NCBI GenBank assembly: GCA_023374025.1
Contig: SIJG01000030.1
Span: forward strand, 943,173 to 1,007,172
DNA: 64,000 nucleotides
Source: Heterodera schachtii
Lineage: Eukaryota; Nematoda; Chromadorea; Rhabditida; Heteroderidae
Direction of reading: 5' to 3'
Positions 1 to 8,982 of the stretch are shown here, piece by piece; position 1 is the first letter of the stretch; each line of letters starts with the position of its first letter. The translations under genes and the position numbers were made by a program. The notes below the pieces were generated by a model. The model was not told the DNA's origin. It saw only the letters and a program-made list of their open reading frames with translations, and did not search any database.

Positions 1-390
1 TTAATGTGTTTAAATTTTATTTTATTTTTGCTTTTATACATAAACATTTGTAATCTTTGTTCCATATTCTTTAATTTATTTCTCATTTTGTTTATTTGAA
101 CACATTTCTTGTGCCACAAGCATTGCTTATTCAAATGTCGACATAATTTAGTCAGTTCATATGACTTGAGATGTGCATTAACAAAGCCTGAAGAATAATC
201 TTTATTAAATTCTGATCTTTAATTTTGTTATTTGCAAAATGTTGCCTTGCGAAATTCTTAGTCATTTATTTGCATTTTGTGAACAATACTATTTGTGATT
301 CATTAAATTTGGTCTTGTGCTGATCCAGAAATTCAATATGAAATTTGTCAACATTTATGTGACCCTCTCGCCGAGAAAATTTGTCGTTAA

Positions 391-573
391 TTAATAAAAA
401 AGAAATAATAATTGTAACTTAAATTTCGGCTTATCATTTGTATCCTCTTCCGATTGGTGAAAACTTAAATATAAAATTGAAATAATTGTCAAAATAATTA
501 CGGTAAATACAGTAAATAATAAATTATTGCCGAATTTTTCCAATTTAATGCAAATTGCAATAAATATTTCCAA
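391..573 (-). pseudogene. env: C-terminal membrane-anchor part of the retroelement envelope
   Basis: This 60-codon open stretch holds one hydrophobic segment of about 22 residues (core FTVFTVIILTIISILYL) followed by a short polar tail. That is what is expected for the transmembrane anchor and cytoplasmic tail of a class II fusion glycoprotein. It lies downstream of the cysteine-rich envelope frame, separated by stops and frame changes between about 600 and 1375, so the envelope is not expressed from one intact frame. Function is inferred from position and hydrophobicity only. Confidence 0.5.
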
Positions 574-671
574 TCAATTAGCTTTATATTTTCCAACCAG
601 ATCTGATTCTTCCTCTGGAGTTTTTTCTGTTTTTCTTATTTTATATTTTTCTTGGTTAATTGGTACATATT

Positions 672-872
672 TTAAAATTCCTTTGATACTAAAATTGTAT
701 TGCCGCCTGGGCATTCGACCATGCAATTGGTATTAATTTTAGCTCTATCAAATGGCAAAACATCCTTTTGCAAATATCCTTTTTCATTGCATTTTGCTAA
801 AAAATAGGGACCATTTTCACATTTAATTTCGGCTTCTGCTTGGCCAAACTCTGTTTTGCACTCATAATTCAA
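672..872 (-). pseudogene. env: Cysteine-containing fragment of the retroelement envelope ectodomain
   Basis: A 66-codon frame with five cysteines sits between the main envelope frame (ending at 1375) and the membrane anchor (391-573). Its place and cysteine content suggest it is the membrane-proximal part of the same glycoprotein, now cut off by frame breaks. I see no independent start signal. It is described as a fragment only. Confidence 0.45.
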
Positions 873-1374
873 TGTTCCTCCGGTTGCGCAATTATAACAT
901 CCGGTAAAATTTCTTGTTTTATTTCACATTTTGTGCCATCAGTTATAGCTACTGCTTTTAACCCTTGAATTCTAATTGCTAATTAACTGGTGAATATTCT
1001 GTTTCACTTAAAATTTTTGTACCTTCTTTACGTAAATTTAATTTTGCGGTTGAAAATGGTAATTTGGGTTTCATTTTTTCAAAAATTGAATCATGACTGC
1101 GCATTCAATTATATCTTTTTTCTCTATCTATCCAACATTCGGGACATGCTTCTTTAGATATATTACACGAAAATGTTTTTGCCTCAATTGGGCCTGCGCA
1201 AAACAAATCACTTTTTAATTCTTTTCCACCATAAATGATTTTCATCTTCTGATACAATAAAATAATCATTTAAAATTGGAGAAATTGGAGGAGTTATTGC
1301 CTCGGGGTAAATGAAATTCATTCCAATTATTTGTTAATCCAGGAAACATAATTAATTCCGTATTTTTTGTCAAA

Positions 1375-2775
1375 TTACCCATGGTAAACGAGCAAATTCA
1401 TTTTTAATTCATAATCCCATCCTGTGCACCGTATTAATTCCCCATAATTTTCTGATGTTGGTTTTGGCATACGTCCGATAAAAAAACAACCCGCGGAAGG
1501 TAAAGCACATTTGTGGCCCCAAATAGCCTCGCCTTCTTTACAAAAATTATTTCCTGGAAATTTTTCATAATCTTTCATTTCCGGTAATTGATCACTCATT
1601 CGTGTATGTTTGCATTTGCTTTTTGTACATGATCCCATAGTTGGACACCGTTTTTTAGACACAACATATATTTTATAGGACCGTAACCATTTTACAGTGT
1701 TTTGATTACAGTGAAGTCGTAAAAATTGTAAAGTTAAATCCAAGGAACCTGCTAATTTTCCATTATCATCTTTTAGAGCTAAAGTAATTTTTTGTCCAGC
1801 CGGTAATATAGTTAATTCTGCAGTTCCGCGTATTCTGCATACTGATCCATTTGACTTTCTTTCACAATCTTCAGAATGTGACTGTATTACGACAACTTCT
1901 GCTGCTCCTTCCGTTATTTCCATAATTGTATTAATAATAAGAAAAATTATCAGAGTAATGCTACCCAATTTGTACAATCTTCGATTTCGTCTTTTTTGAA
2001 CCTTTTCTTTGTCATCTTTATTTAATTGTTTCAATAGTCCTTTTTCTAACTCATCCTCATTCGTATTATGGTTTTTAAAATTCCATACGAATTTAATTGC
2101 CAAATAAGGACCAAAAAATACAATTTTTATAAGCCACCATAAACTTTGTATTAATTTTAGAATATTTGTGATTACGCAAAAAATAATCGCCAATATGCAG
2201 GCCAACCCAATTCCCATTAAAATTCGGGTTTCCAGCAACATACATTCTGGGTTTGCTAACTTTTCTAAGCAAAACCAGCAATTTATTAATGTGCATTCTT
2301 CAATTGGTTGGCACACAAAGTGTTTTTTATAAATATTTTTCTTTTTTGACCAATATGTTACTGAACAGTAATGTTCAGCCAAAAGTTTATGTTTTTCTAA
2401 ATAAAAGGTGAATTTCTTTGCGTACGATTTTGTTTGGCATCTTCCCATACAGCAAATTTCGAACTTTTCTATAAATTCTGGTATATTAAGTTCTATTCCT
2501 TTAAGACCACATTTAAAATCACATTTTGTGCATTTGTCTTTAACTTTGTAAATATTTTTCTTCGTGTTATTTGCACTTGCATTTATGGTCATAATTAGTA
2601 AAAGTGACATAATTAATCCAATGCTTCCTTTTAATAATGTTTTTTGAGTTTTTGCTCTTGTAATCATTGGATGCGTGTTTTTGTTTTGTTTTATTTCGTT
2701 TTCTTCAATACTTTTTTCACTTTCAGAATTTTGTCTATTTTTTGTTTCTCCATTAAGTGTGTTATTCACTTCCAA
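1375..2775 (-). CDS. env: Envelope glycoprotein, phlebovirus Gc-like, truncated by frameshift
   Basis: The 466-codon frame starts at an ATG 14 bases inside the end of the integrase frame. The protein has an N-terminal polar stretch, a hydrophobic segment at about residues 50-68, a cysteine-rich region, two further hydrophobic segments (about 185-215 and 270-290), then a second cysteine-rich region containing a small glycine- and cysteine-rich loop (short motifs NFCKEGE and SAGCFF). Cysteine spacing and the loop resemble the phlebovirus-type fusion glycoproteins captured by nematode BEL elements. The frame closes at a stop just after a GGG run near 1380; sequence beyond it stays protein-like in another frame, so the stop is best read as an indel. 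The recognition is by pattern, not alignment. Confidence 0.7.
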   Translation of the reverse strand: MEVNNTLNGETKNRQNSESEKSIEENEIKQNKNTHPMITRAKTQKTLLKGSIGLIMSLLLIMTINASANNTKKNIYKVKDKCTKCDFKCGLKGIELNIPEFIEKFEICCMGRCQTKSYAKKFTFYLEKHKLLAEHYCSVTYWSKKKNIYKKHFVCQPIEECTLINCWFCLEKLANPECMLLETRILMGIGLACILAIIFCVITNILKLIQSLWWLIKIVFFGPYLAIKFVWNFKNHNTNEDELEKGLLKQLNKDDKEKVQKRRNRRLYKLGSITLIIFLIINTIMEITEGAAEVVVIQSHSEDCERKSNGSVCRIRGTAELTILPAGQKITLALKDDNGKLAGSLDLTLQFLRLHCNQNTVKWLRSYKIYVVSKKRCPTMGSCTKSKCKHTRMSDQLPEMKDYEKFPGNNFCKEGEAIWGHKCALPSAGCFFIGRMPKPTSENYGELIRCTGWDYELKMNLLVYHG

Positions 2776-4246
2776 TGAGTAGTTTATTTACTGGTCTTTC
2801 AATTATCCTTCCTTTTGTTTCATTTCCTTTTGATGCTAATTTTATTTGTGCACTTCTAATTGATCCTTTTTGTCCATTTAGGCTAATTATCTTTCCCATT
2901 TTCCAGGTATTTCTTGGATGGAATTCATCTTCAATTAAAACAATTTCGCCTTCTTTTGGTTCTCTTTTTTCTTGCGATTTAGGCCCTTTGTGATGCCATT
3001 GGGTCCGATCTCTGAGTATTGTCAAATATTCTTTTTGCCATCTGTTCCAAAAGCATTCTAAAACTTTGTTCGTTTTATTCCATTGAACTTTTAATTTGTT
3101 TTCCAATTTTTCTGGTTCTAAAATAAATTCTTCGTCATTTTTATCATCATCAGAATTTTGTAAATTTATTCCTAATTCTAATCCTGGGTTTATAAAATCG
3201 ATCGGACGGAGGGCTCTTTCGCCTTCTGGTTCAATTGATACATGAATGATCGGTCGGTTATTCATAGTCCACTCGACTTCTGTTATAAATGTGCGCAACT
3301 CATCCAAATTTAATACCATTTTTCCAAGCGATGCTTTAAACGCATCTTTACAAACTTTTACTAATCGTTCTGCCAAAGAATTAGCCCATGGTGCTAGGGC
3401 TGGTATAAATCTCCAAATAATTTTGTTTTTAACTAAATATTTTTCTAATTCATCTTTTCCTTTTCCTCCTCTTGCTTCATATGCACCTGCAACTTTTGCT
3501 GCTAATCGGAATGTTTGTGCATTATCGGATATAATTCTTTTTGGTGTTCCTCTTCTGCTTGCGAATCGCCTCAAAACTTGCAAAAATGAATAAGCAGATA
3601 AATCTAAAACAGGTTCAAGATAAACTGCTCTTGTAACTAAACATGTGATTAAAACTATCCAAAATTTTATCGTTTTTCCCTCATTTTTTACTAATGAGGG
3701 GCCCAAATAATCGATTGCTACTGAATTAAATGGTTGGGAAATTTTTACCCTTTCTTGAGGGTGTGATGGCATAATTGGTAATGAAAATGCTGGGCCACTC
3801 AGCTTTTTACAATTGACACACATTTTTATAACCTTTTTAATTGTTGCTCTAATATTTGGAGCCCAAAACTCAGACATAAATTCATTTAAAGTCGCATCAA
3901 CTTTTCCGTGTTTGACTTTTATGTGTGATCGCCATGCTAATAACTCGAGAATTGTTGCTCCCTTTGGAAAAACAATCGGAAATTTAAACGAATATTGCAT
4001 TTCGCAATTTTTAATACGTGAATCCAATCTGATTATGCCATCATTATCAATAAATGTTCTAATTTGGTCTTTTCCGGCATAATTTTGCCAATTCATTTGT
4101 CCTTTCTTAATCACTAAGATTTCAGCTTTTTCGAAATCTTGCGGATTAATAAATTGTTCTTCTGAAATATTTCTAATATGTGATGAAATTGCTACTTTTC
4201 CAATTTTTTTCAACCAACATTTTGAAACTTTTAGAACAATAGCCAT
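2762..4246 (-). CDS. pol: Integrase with DUF5641-type C-terminus
   Basis: This frame (494 codons) carries the retroelement integrase. A zinc-binding H-H-C-C set is visible (His108, His113, Cys143, Cys146). The catalytic D,D,E is Asp179 in AIDYLGP, Asp241 in ISDNAQTF and Glu294 in SLAERLVK. Residues from about 400 onward match the DUF5641 tail of BEL/Pao integrases, ending in the typical R-P-V-N-K-L sequence, so the C-terminus looks complete. It is in a different frame from the reverse transcriptase upstream, with a stop and a 75-base gap between them; in intact BEL elements these parts are one polyprotein. This break is a sign of decay. Confidence 0.9.
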   Translation of the reverse strand: MAIVLKVSKCWLKKIGKVAISSHIRNISEEQFINPQDFEKAEILVIKKGQMNWQNYAGKDQIRTFIDNDGIIRLDSRIKNCEMQYSFKFPIVFPKGATILELLAWRSHIKVKHGKVDATLNEFMSEFWAPNIRATIKKVIKMCVNCKKLSGPAFSLPIMPSHPQERVKISQPFNSVAIDYLGPSLVKNEGKTIKFWIVLITCLVTRAVYLEPVLDLSAYSFLQVLRRFASRRGTPKRIISDNAQTFRLAAKVAGAYEARGGKGKDELEKYLVKNKIIWRFIPALAPWANSLAERLVKVCKDAFKASLGKMVLNLDELRTFITEVEWTMNNRPIIHVSIEPEGERALRPIDFINPGLELGINLQNSDDDKNDEEFILEPEKLENKLKVQWNKTNKVLECFWNRWQKEYLTILRDRTQWHHKGPKSQEKREPKEGEIVLIEDEFHPRNTWKMGKIISLNGQKGSIRSAQIKLASKGNETKGRIIERPVNKLLIGSE

Positions 4247-4320
4247 CGTTCGAATAATTTTTTCCCAATTTCAATATTTTGAAAATTGTAATAAATTATC
4301 TTCATTTATAATTATGTTTG

Positions 4321-6438
4321 TCATAACAATCTCATTTTCTGTTGTTTCTCGTAAATTTGCTTCGATTTTGAAGGAAAACTCATTTGGCCATTGACTTTTA
4401 AAATTTTAAGCCATTTTGGGCCTTCCCACCATAATGGATGTGATAACAATTCTTCGGGTGTACATCCTCTACTTCCAACATCTGCTGGGTTTTCTTCTGT
4501 GGGTACATATCTGTATTCCAAATCTTGGCATTCTCGAATTTCTCTTAGTCTGTTTTCTACAAATCTTGGCTGATCATCTTTTGATTTAATCCAAAATAAT
4601 ACTGGTTTTGAGTCGCACCATAAAATTTTTTCATTTATTTCTATTTTTAACTCCTTTTTTACGTATTTAATTGCTCTAGTGCCTAATAACACTCCCAATA
4701 ATTCCATTCTGGGGATAGTGATTTGCACTTTTCTTGGTTTTAATCTGCTTCTGGCATATAGCAAATTAATTTGGTTTGCATATGATTCAATTTTTAAATA
4801 AACGCATGCCGCGTATGCATCTTTAGAGGCGTCAACAAAAACATGTAAATCGGCTTTTTCATAATTGTCTGGCACAATTCTTCTGCTACATTTGACCAAA
4901 ATATTTTCCCATGATTTTGTAACTAATTGCCATTCATTTTGTTTTTCTTCTGATATTTGGTCGTCCCATTTTCGGTCTTCTTCCCACAAACTTTGGAAGA
5001 ATAATTTAGCAGGTAATAAACACGGAGCTAACCAACCGCAAGGGTCAAAAACTGAATTTAATTCTTTTAAAACTTTTCTTCTGCTCAAATTTTCATTGTC
5101 GATAATTTTTGGAAACTTTATCATATATTTGTCTGTATTTATATCCCAATTCACACCGAGTATCTTCGGGTTTTCCTTAATTAAACGATCAATTTCGGGT
5201 ATTTCTTTATTTACTTTTCCAGAGTTTGATATAAATTCTCTTATATTCATTCGTGCCTTTTTAAATAGTTCTTTTAAATTTTTATATTTTTCGATTGCTT
5301 CCTCAGAATTATTGCATCCCACAAACACATTATCAACAAATGTATTAATTTTGACTTCTTTTGCCAAATCTGATGGTTCATTTTCTAAATGATGTCTCAC
5401 CGTTGCTCCCAATAAAAATGGTGATGATATGACACCAAATGGTACTCTTTTAAATCGAAAAACGCATAAATTGTCTTTAGAGATTGGTTTTTCGACATCT
5501 CTGACCCATAGGAATTTAGCATAATTTCGATCATTTTCTTGTAATTCCAACGTCCAAAAGGCTCTTTGAATATCACCCCAAAGAGCAATTCTAGGTAATC
5601 TTGACCTCATTAGTAAGCCTGGCAATTCTGGCATATAAATAGGTCCTCTAAATAGCATGTCATTTAATGATTTTTTGCCCTTTATTTTTGCCGACGCATC
5701 ATATACTACTCTTGGCTTTTTTCCTTCTACCAATACACAATGGTGAGGTAAGAAATGTTCATTGTGGCCTTTTATTTCAGTTTCTTCTACAATATCCTCT
5801 TTTAATTGATCTTTAAAAATTTCATCATATTGTTTTAAAAAATCTTTTGATTTCTTTAATTTTTCAATTATTCCAATCATTCTTCGGTATGCGAGACCAA
5901 AATTTGTTGGTAATTCGTCAATTGGACTTTTCCATGGCCAGCTGACTACATAACGTCCGTCTCTTCTGTAAACGGACTCTTTGAACATTTTGAGTGCAAC
6001 TTCATCATCTTTTTCTATAGGATTATCCTTAATTCCAATCATTTCTAAATCCCATAATTTTTCGGGTTCCTTGTCTTCATTTTCTATAATCATTGCGGTT
6101 AGGGGGCATATATTTTGCCCTCTTGTAACTGTTTCACCACAAATTATTGTTCCAAAAACTGTTTCTACTTTAACGAGTCCTTCTCTGAATGGTTCAACTT
6201 TTTGGAAGAATCTCCAAAATTCTTTTATTCCGATTAAAATGTCAGGTCTTTCTTCGACAAACTCAACTTTTCCCGAAATAATGTTGGCTCTTTTTATTTT
6301 CTTTGTTATAAAATCAATACGGCTTACAATAATTTCTTCATATTTGCCGTCCGTTCTCTCTAATTTTATTACGTATTTAGGTGAGTTTAGGCGTACCGGA
6401 TTATCTTTTCGAATAGGTAATATTTCTGTTTCCTTCAC
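4321..6438 (-). CDS. pol: Peptidase A17 remnant, reverse transcriptase and RNase H
   Basis: The 705-codon frame begins inside the aspartic protease domain, with no ATG at its edge (it opens at a GTG), as expected for a part of a polyprotein. Reverse transcriptase motifs are GDIQRAFW (Asp289) and TFVDNVF (Asp369, Asn370); the second Asp of the usual YVDD box is Asn here, a variant I believe also occurs in other nematode BEL elements. RNase H follows with Asp536 in FVDAS, Glu579 in RMEL, Asp609 in WCDSK and Asp653 in NPADVGSRG, all retained. It overlaps gag by about 65 bases in another frame. The frame stops at 4321 before the integrase. Confidence 0.92.
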   Translation of the reverse strand: MKETEILPIRKDNPVRLNSPKYVIKLERTDGKYEEIIVSRIDFITKKIKRANIISGKVEFVEERPDILIGIKEFWRFFQKVEPFREGLVKVETVFGTIICGETVTRGQNICPLTAMIIENEDKEPEKLWDLEMIGIKDNPIEKDDEVALKMFKESVYRRDGRYVVSWPWKSPIDELPTNFGLAYRRMIGIIEKLKKSKDFLKQYDEIFKDQLKEDIVEETEIKGHNEHFLPHHCVLVEGKKPRVVYDASAKIKGKKSLNDMLFRGPIYMPELPGLLMRSRLPRIALWGDIQRAFWTLELQENDRNYAKFLWVRDVEKPISKDNLCVFRFKRVPFGVISSPFLLGATVRHHLENEPSDLAKEVKINTFVDNVFVGCNNSEEAIEKYKNLKELFKKARMNIREFISNSGKVNKEIPEIDRLIKENPKILGVNWDINTDKYMIKFPKIIDNENLSRRKVLKELNSVFDPCGWLAPCLLPAKLFFQSLWEEDRKWDDQISEEKQNEWQLVTKSWENILVKCSRRIVPDNYEKADLHVFVDASKDAYAACVYLKIESYANQINLLYARSRLKPRKVQITIPRMELLGVLLGTRAIKYVKKELKIEINEKILWCDSKPVLFWIKSKDDQPRFVENRLREIRECQDLEYRYVPTEENPADVGSRGCTPEELLSHPLWWEGPKWLKILKVNGQMSFPSKSKQIYEKQQKMRLL

Positions 6439-8071
6439 TAATTTTTTCTGGGTTAATTTTCCTGATCAATTCATCCGTAATTAAAGAGATTTGACTTCCG
6501 TTGTCAAAAAATACTAGAACTCTTAAATATTTTGTTCCATTTATAATTTTAACGCGTATTGTCATTAGCAATGCTTCTTTTTCACTGCTCATTTCTCCGA
6601 TGGCAGTTGCTATTAAATTTGAAATTTGGGTTTGTCTTTCGTTTCTTGAGCTATTTATCAAGCGATTTGCTGCTACTTTTTGAATGGGTTTTGGGCAAAT
6701 CAATTTGTTGTGATTTCCGTCACAATTGTAACACATTTTGCCCGTACAATTTCGAACTTCATGTCCTTTTTTCAGACAACGATGACAACGTGCCTGTTCC
6801 TCCATTATTTTAATTCGGGCTTCTCTATTCATTATCTGTTTACAATTTGAGGCCCAGTGTGGCCCTTCACACAAAAAACATTTAGGATTAAACAGATTTG
6901 ACCGACCATTTGGTTTATTTCGCGCTTCTTGAGCTAAAAAAACTCTCTGATGATTTCTATCTTCTCTTTTGTTGTATTCTCTGTTATTGTTTTTGTTACG
7001 GTATTGATTGGCTTGCAAATTATTTCTTGGCCTATTAAATTGTTTTTGGCTGTTTTCCCAATTTTCGTGTTGTCCTGTATTTTTAAGTTTTGTGCATCTC
7101 ATGGCTTCTTCTCTCATACTTATAATTTCTTCTAAACCATTGATCAATTGTTCGACATTCCATTCTAGGGCACTATCTTTTTCTGCCTTTAATGCTTCTA
7201 AAATAATTGTTCTTGGAAATTTATTTTTAATTGTCATCATCACAAAATCTTTGTCTCCCACAAATCCTAAATTATTTAATTGTCTGACGACTCTTTCGAT
7301 ATCTTCTAAGCATACTCGAAGTGAGAAAGCTGATTCATTTGCCTGTGGCAAATTTAATAATTCATTTTGGAGTGCCTCCTTTATCACTTTTTCATTTCCA
7401 AATAATCGCTTTAAAGCGTTTACTACTAAATTGTAATTTTCTGCAGTTGGTTGGTAGCCTTTCATTGAACGTGCCGCTTTTCCTTTTAGACTTAAAAGTA
7501 GATATGTGCATTTTTGAGCATCAGATATCGGCTTTTCGCCCATGTTTGCTTGGAATGCTTGCCAAAATTCTGGCCAAGCTAATGGATCTCCAAAAAAATT
7601 TGGCCAAGGGAGTTTTGGAAAATATACTGATGGTACAACTCTTTCTCTGTTTTCAATTCTTGGCTCATTTCTATTTATTCTTGGTTGAATGGCCTGATTC
7701 CCTAATTCAACTGACAAAGTGTCAGATCCATCGTCTCCTTCGTTAACCAAAATAATTTCAATTTCATCAATCATTTCCCTTGTATCTTCTAACCACTCAG
7801 TTATGTGGCGTCCATTATTAGTCAAATTGTCAAAAAGGCCTTCTTCTTCGGCTCTTTGTACGGCTTGAACATTTGCCATGTAATTTCGCCATTCTTCGAC
7901 TCTTTCATCAATAAAACTCACTGAACGTTTAAGTTTTACAAGTGATTTTCTTAATAATTGGATTTCTTCCGGTGTTCTCTCTTGAGCTTCAACCACCGGT
8001 CTTATTTGAGTTAATCTTTCTCTCAAATTTCTCCATGATGGATTAATACGCATGCGTATTGGTTTTGACAT
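6401..8071 (-). CDS. gag: Gag with three zinc knuckles and start of aspartic protease
   Basis: The 556-codon frame starts at an ATG about 50 bases downstream of the primer-binding site. Residues 1-110 are charged and helical. Residues about 150-330 contain the DUF1759 core (motif LPWPNFFGDPLAWPEFW). Three cysteine knuckles follow at about 398-410 (CFLCEGPHWASNC), 429-442 (CHRCLKKGHEVRNC) and 447-459 (CYNCDGNHNKLIC). The protease active site FFDNGSQ is at about 521-527, with DNG in place of the usual DSG/DTG. The frame ends 34 residues later and protease continues in the pol frame, so a +1 shift is needed in the overlap, either a programmed slip or an indel at an A6 run. Confidence 0.92.
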   Translation of the reverse strand: MSKPIRMRINPSWRNLRERLTQIRPVVEAQERTPEEIQLLRKSLVKLKRSVSFIDERVEEWRNYMANVQAVQRAEEEGLFDNLTNNGRHITEWLEDTREMIDEIEIILVNEGDDGSDTLSVELGNQAIQPRINRNEPRIENRERVVPSVYFPKLPWPNFFGDPLAWPEFWQAFQANMGEKPISDAQKCTYLLLSLKGKAARSMKGYQPTAENYNLVVNALKRLFGNEKVIKEALQNELLNLPQANESAFSLRVCLEDIERVVRQLNNLGFVGDKDFVMMTIKNKFPRTIILEALKAEKDSALEWNVEQLINGLEEIISMREEAMRCTKLKNTGQHENWENSQKQFNRPRNNLQANQYRNKNNNREYNKREDRNHQRVFLAQEARNKPNGRSNLFNPKCFLCEGPHWASNCKQIMNREARIKIMEEQARCHRCLKKGHEVRNCTGKMCYNCDGNHNKLICPKPIQKVAANRLINSSRNERQTQISNLIATAIGEMSSEKEALLMTIRVKIINGTKYLRVLVFFDNGSQISLITDELIRKINPEKISEGNRNITYSKR

Positions 8072-8118
8072 TTTTTATTTATATATGTATATATATATTT
8101 TTTTTTGATTTGATTAGT

Positions 8119-8132
8119 TGGTCGTGGCACCA
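8119..8132 (-). other. Primer-binding site of the BEL element
   Basis: On the minus strand the sequence TGGTGCCACGACCA lies between the candidate LTR edge and gag. It begins with TGG, complementary to the CCA end of a tRNA, and sits three bases after the LTR candidate, as retroviral primer sites do. I cannot name the tRNA without a match to the host tRNA set. Confidence 0.6.
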
Positions 8133-8135
8133 ATT

Positions 8136-8350
8136 TGTTAATTCCCCTTATTAACAATTATAGATTAATGATTAATTAGTGATTAATTTGTGGTTAATTT
8201 GTGGTTGACAGCTATTCGTCGGTGCAGATTTATCGGTGATTAAATGAAGTGAATGGATTTTGTGTTGGTTATGTGTATAGTGAATGGAGTACAAATGGAA
8301 GGTACAAATGGAGGGTTAAATACGGTACAAAATGAGGGGGCGAAGGGCAA
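8136..8350 (-). repeat. Candidate 5' LTR of the BEL element (outer edge uncertain)
   Basis: The segment next to the primer site starts with TGTTA on the plus strand, the expected inverted LTR terminus. It is AT-rich with short repeats around 8288-8335 (GGTACAAATGGAGG-like). The outer boundary could not be set because no second copy is visible in the window; it may extend to about 8700. Confidence 0.35.
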
Positions 8351-8982
8351 ATCATATGGAAATTGTTAGTAAATAAGTGTGATTAATATTTGAATAAGGC
8401 AAAAATGGTGCAAATAATGGTGAATAATCAAAAAGCTCGTCAACATCGATGACATTTATTTCAAATAAATAAATTAAAGTCCGCATTTTCGTATATGCAA
8501 AATAAAATAAAATGACTTTCGATTTAAAACGTACGTGCGTAGTTTTATGGAATCGGCTGAATTGGCAAACGGCATGGTTTGGGCAACCAGCTGGTGAAAG
8601 GCGGACATTGTCTTGGCGTAGCGAATTGGGTAAATGTTGCAGTTGTTGTTTTTGTAAGTGTTTGAGGCGATCTATCAAAAGATGAATTAATAAGTTAATT
8701 AATTAATTTATTTATTTATTGAAACAAATTGATTAATTTTGGTACTACAGATTGTGGCAATTTGTTTATTGAAAATTCATTTTTGCATTTGCCTATACAA
8801 TGTGTATTTAGTGTGCAAAATTTTTTGTTACTCGGAATGCTTCTGATGTTATAAAAATAAAGATTTGCAAAGTATGCTTTTTGGGTCAAATTGATTTTTA
8901 GTCCAGCTGTGAATTGGCTCAGCCGTGGAAAACCTTCGGATATTTAAAATAATTTTATTAGAAATTCGCAAATTTTCACAAC
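8351..8982. other. No recognisable gene; expected site of missing protease 3' exons
   Basis: The stretch lies between the candidate LTR and the last recognisable trypsin exon. An open frame exists on the minus strand at 8352-8678, but it shows neither the GDSGGP serine motif nor any other domain I know. The rest is AT-rich, with ATTA-type low complexity near 8690-8720. Confidence 0.4.

Larger units (their letters stand above)
1..8135 (-). mobile_element. BEL/Pao LTR retroelement with envelope gene, decayed, left end outside window
   Basis: Read on the minus strand the order is primer-binding site, gag with zinc knuckles, aspartic protease, reverse transcriptase, RNase H, integrase, envelope. 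This order, and the DUF1759 / peptidase A17 / DUF5641 domain set, is the BEL/Pao type. The coding frames are broken: gag and pol are in different frames inside the protease, RNase H and integrase are separated by a stop and a frame change, and the envelope has further breaks. A sequence that could be the LTR edge starts at 8136 (TGTTA). I could not find a matching second LTR in the first 1.4 kb, so the 3' LTR is probably left of base 1 or lost. An envelope of this kind places it with the env-bearing nematode BEL elements (Cer7/Tas type). Confidence 0.9.

Noticed and set aside
8352..8678. 108-codon minus frame as the missing 3' exon of the trypsin gene
   Set aside because: It has no GDSGGP or other trypsin C-terminal motif and no acceptor in the right phase.
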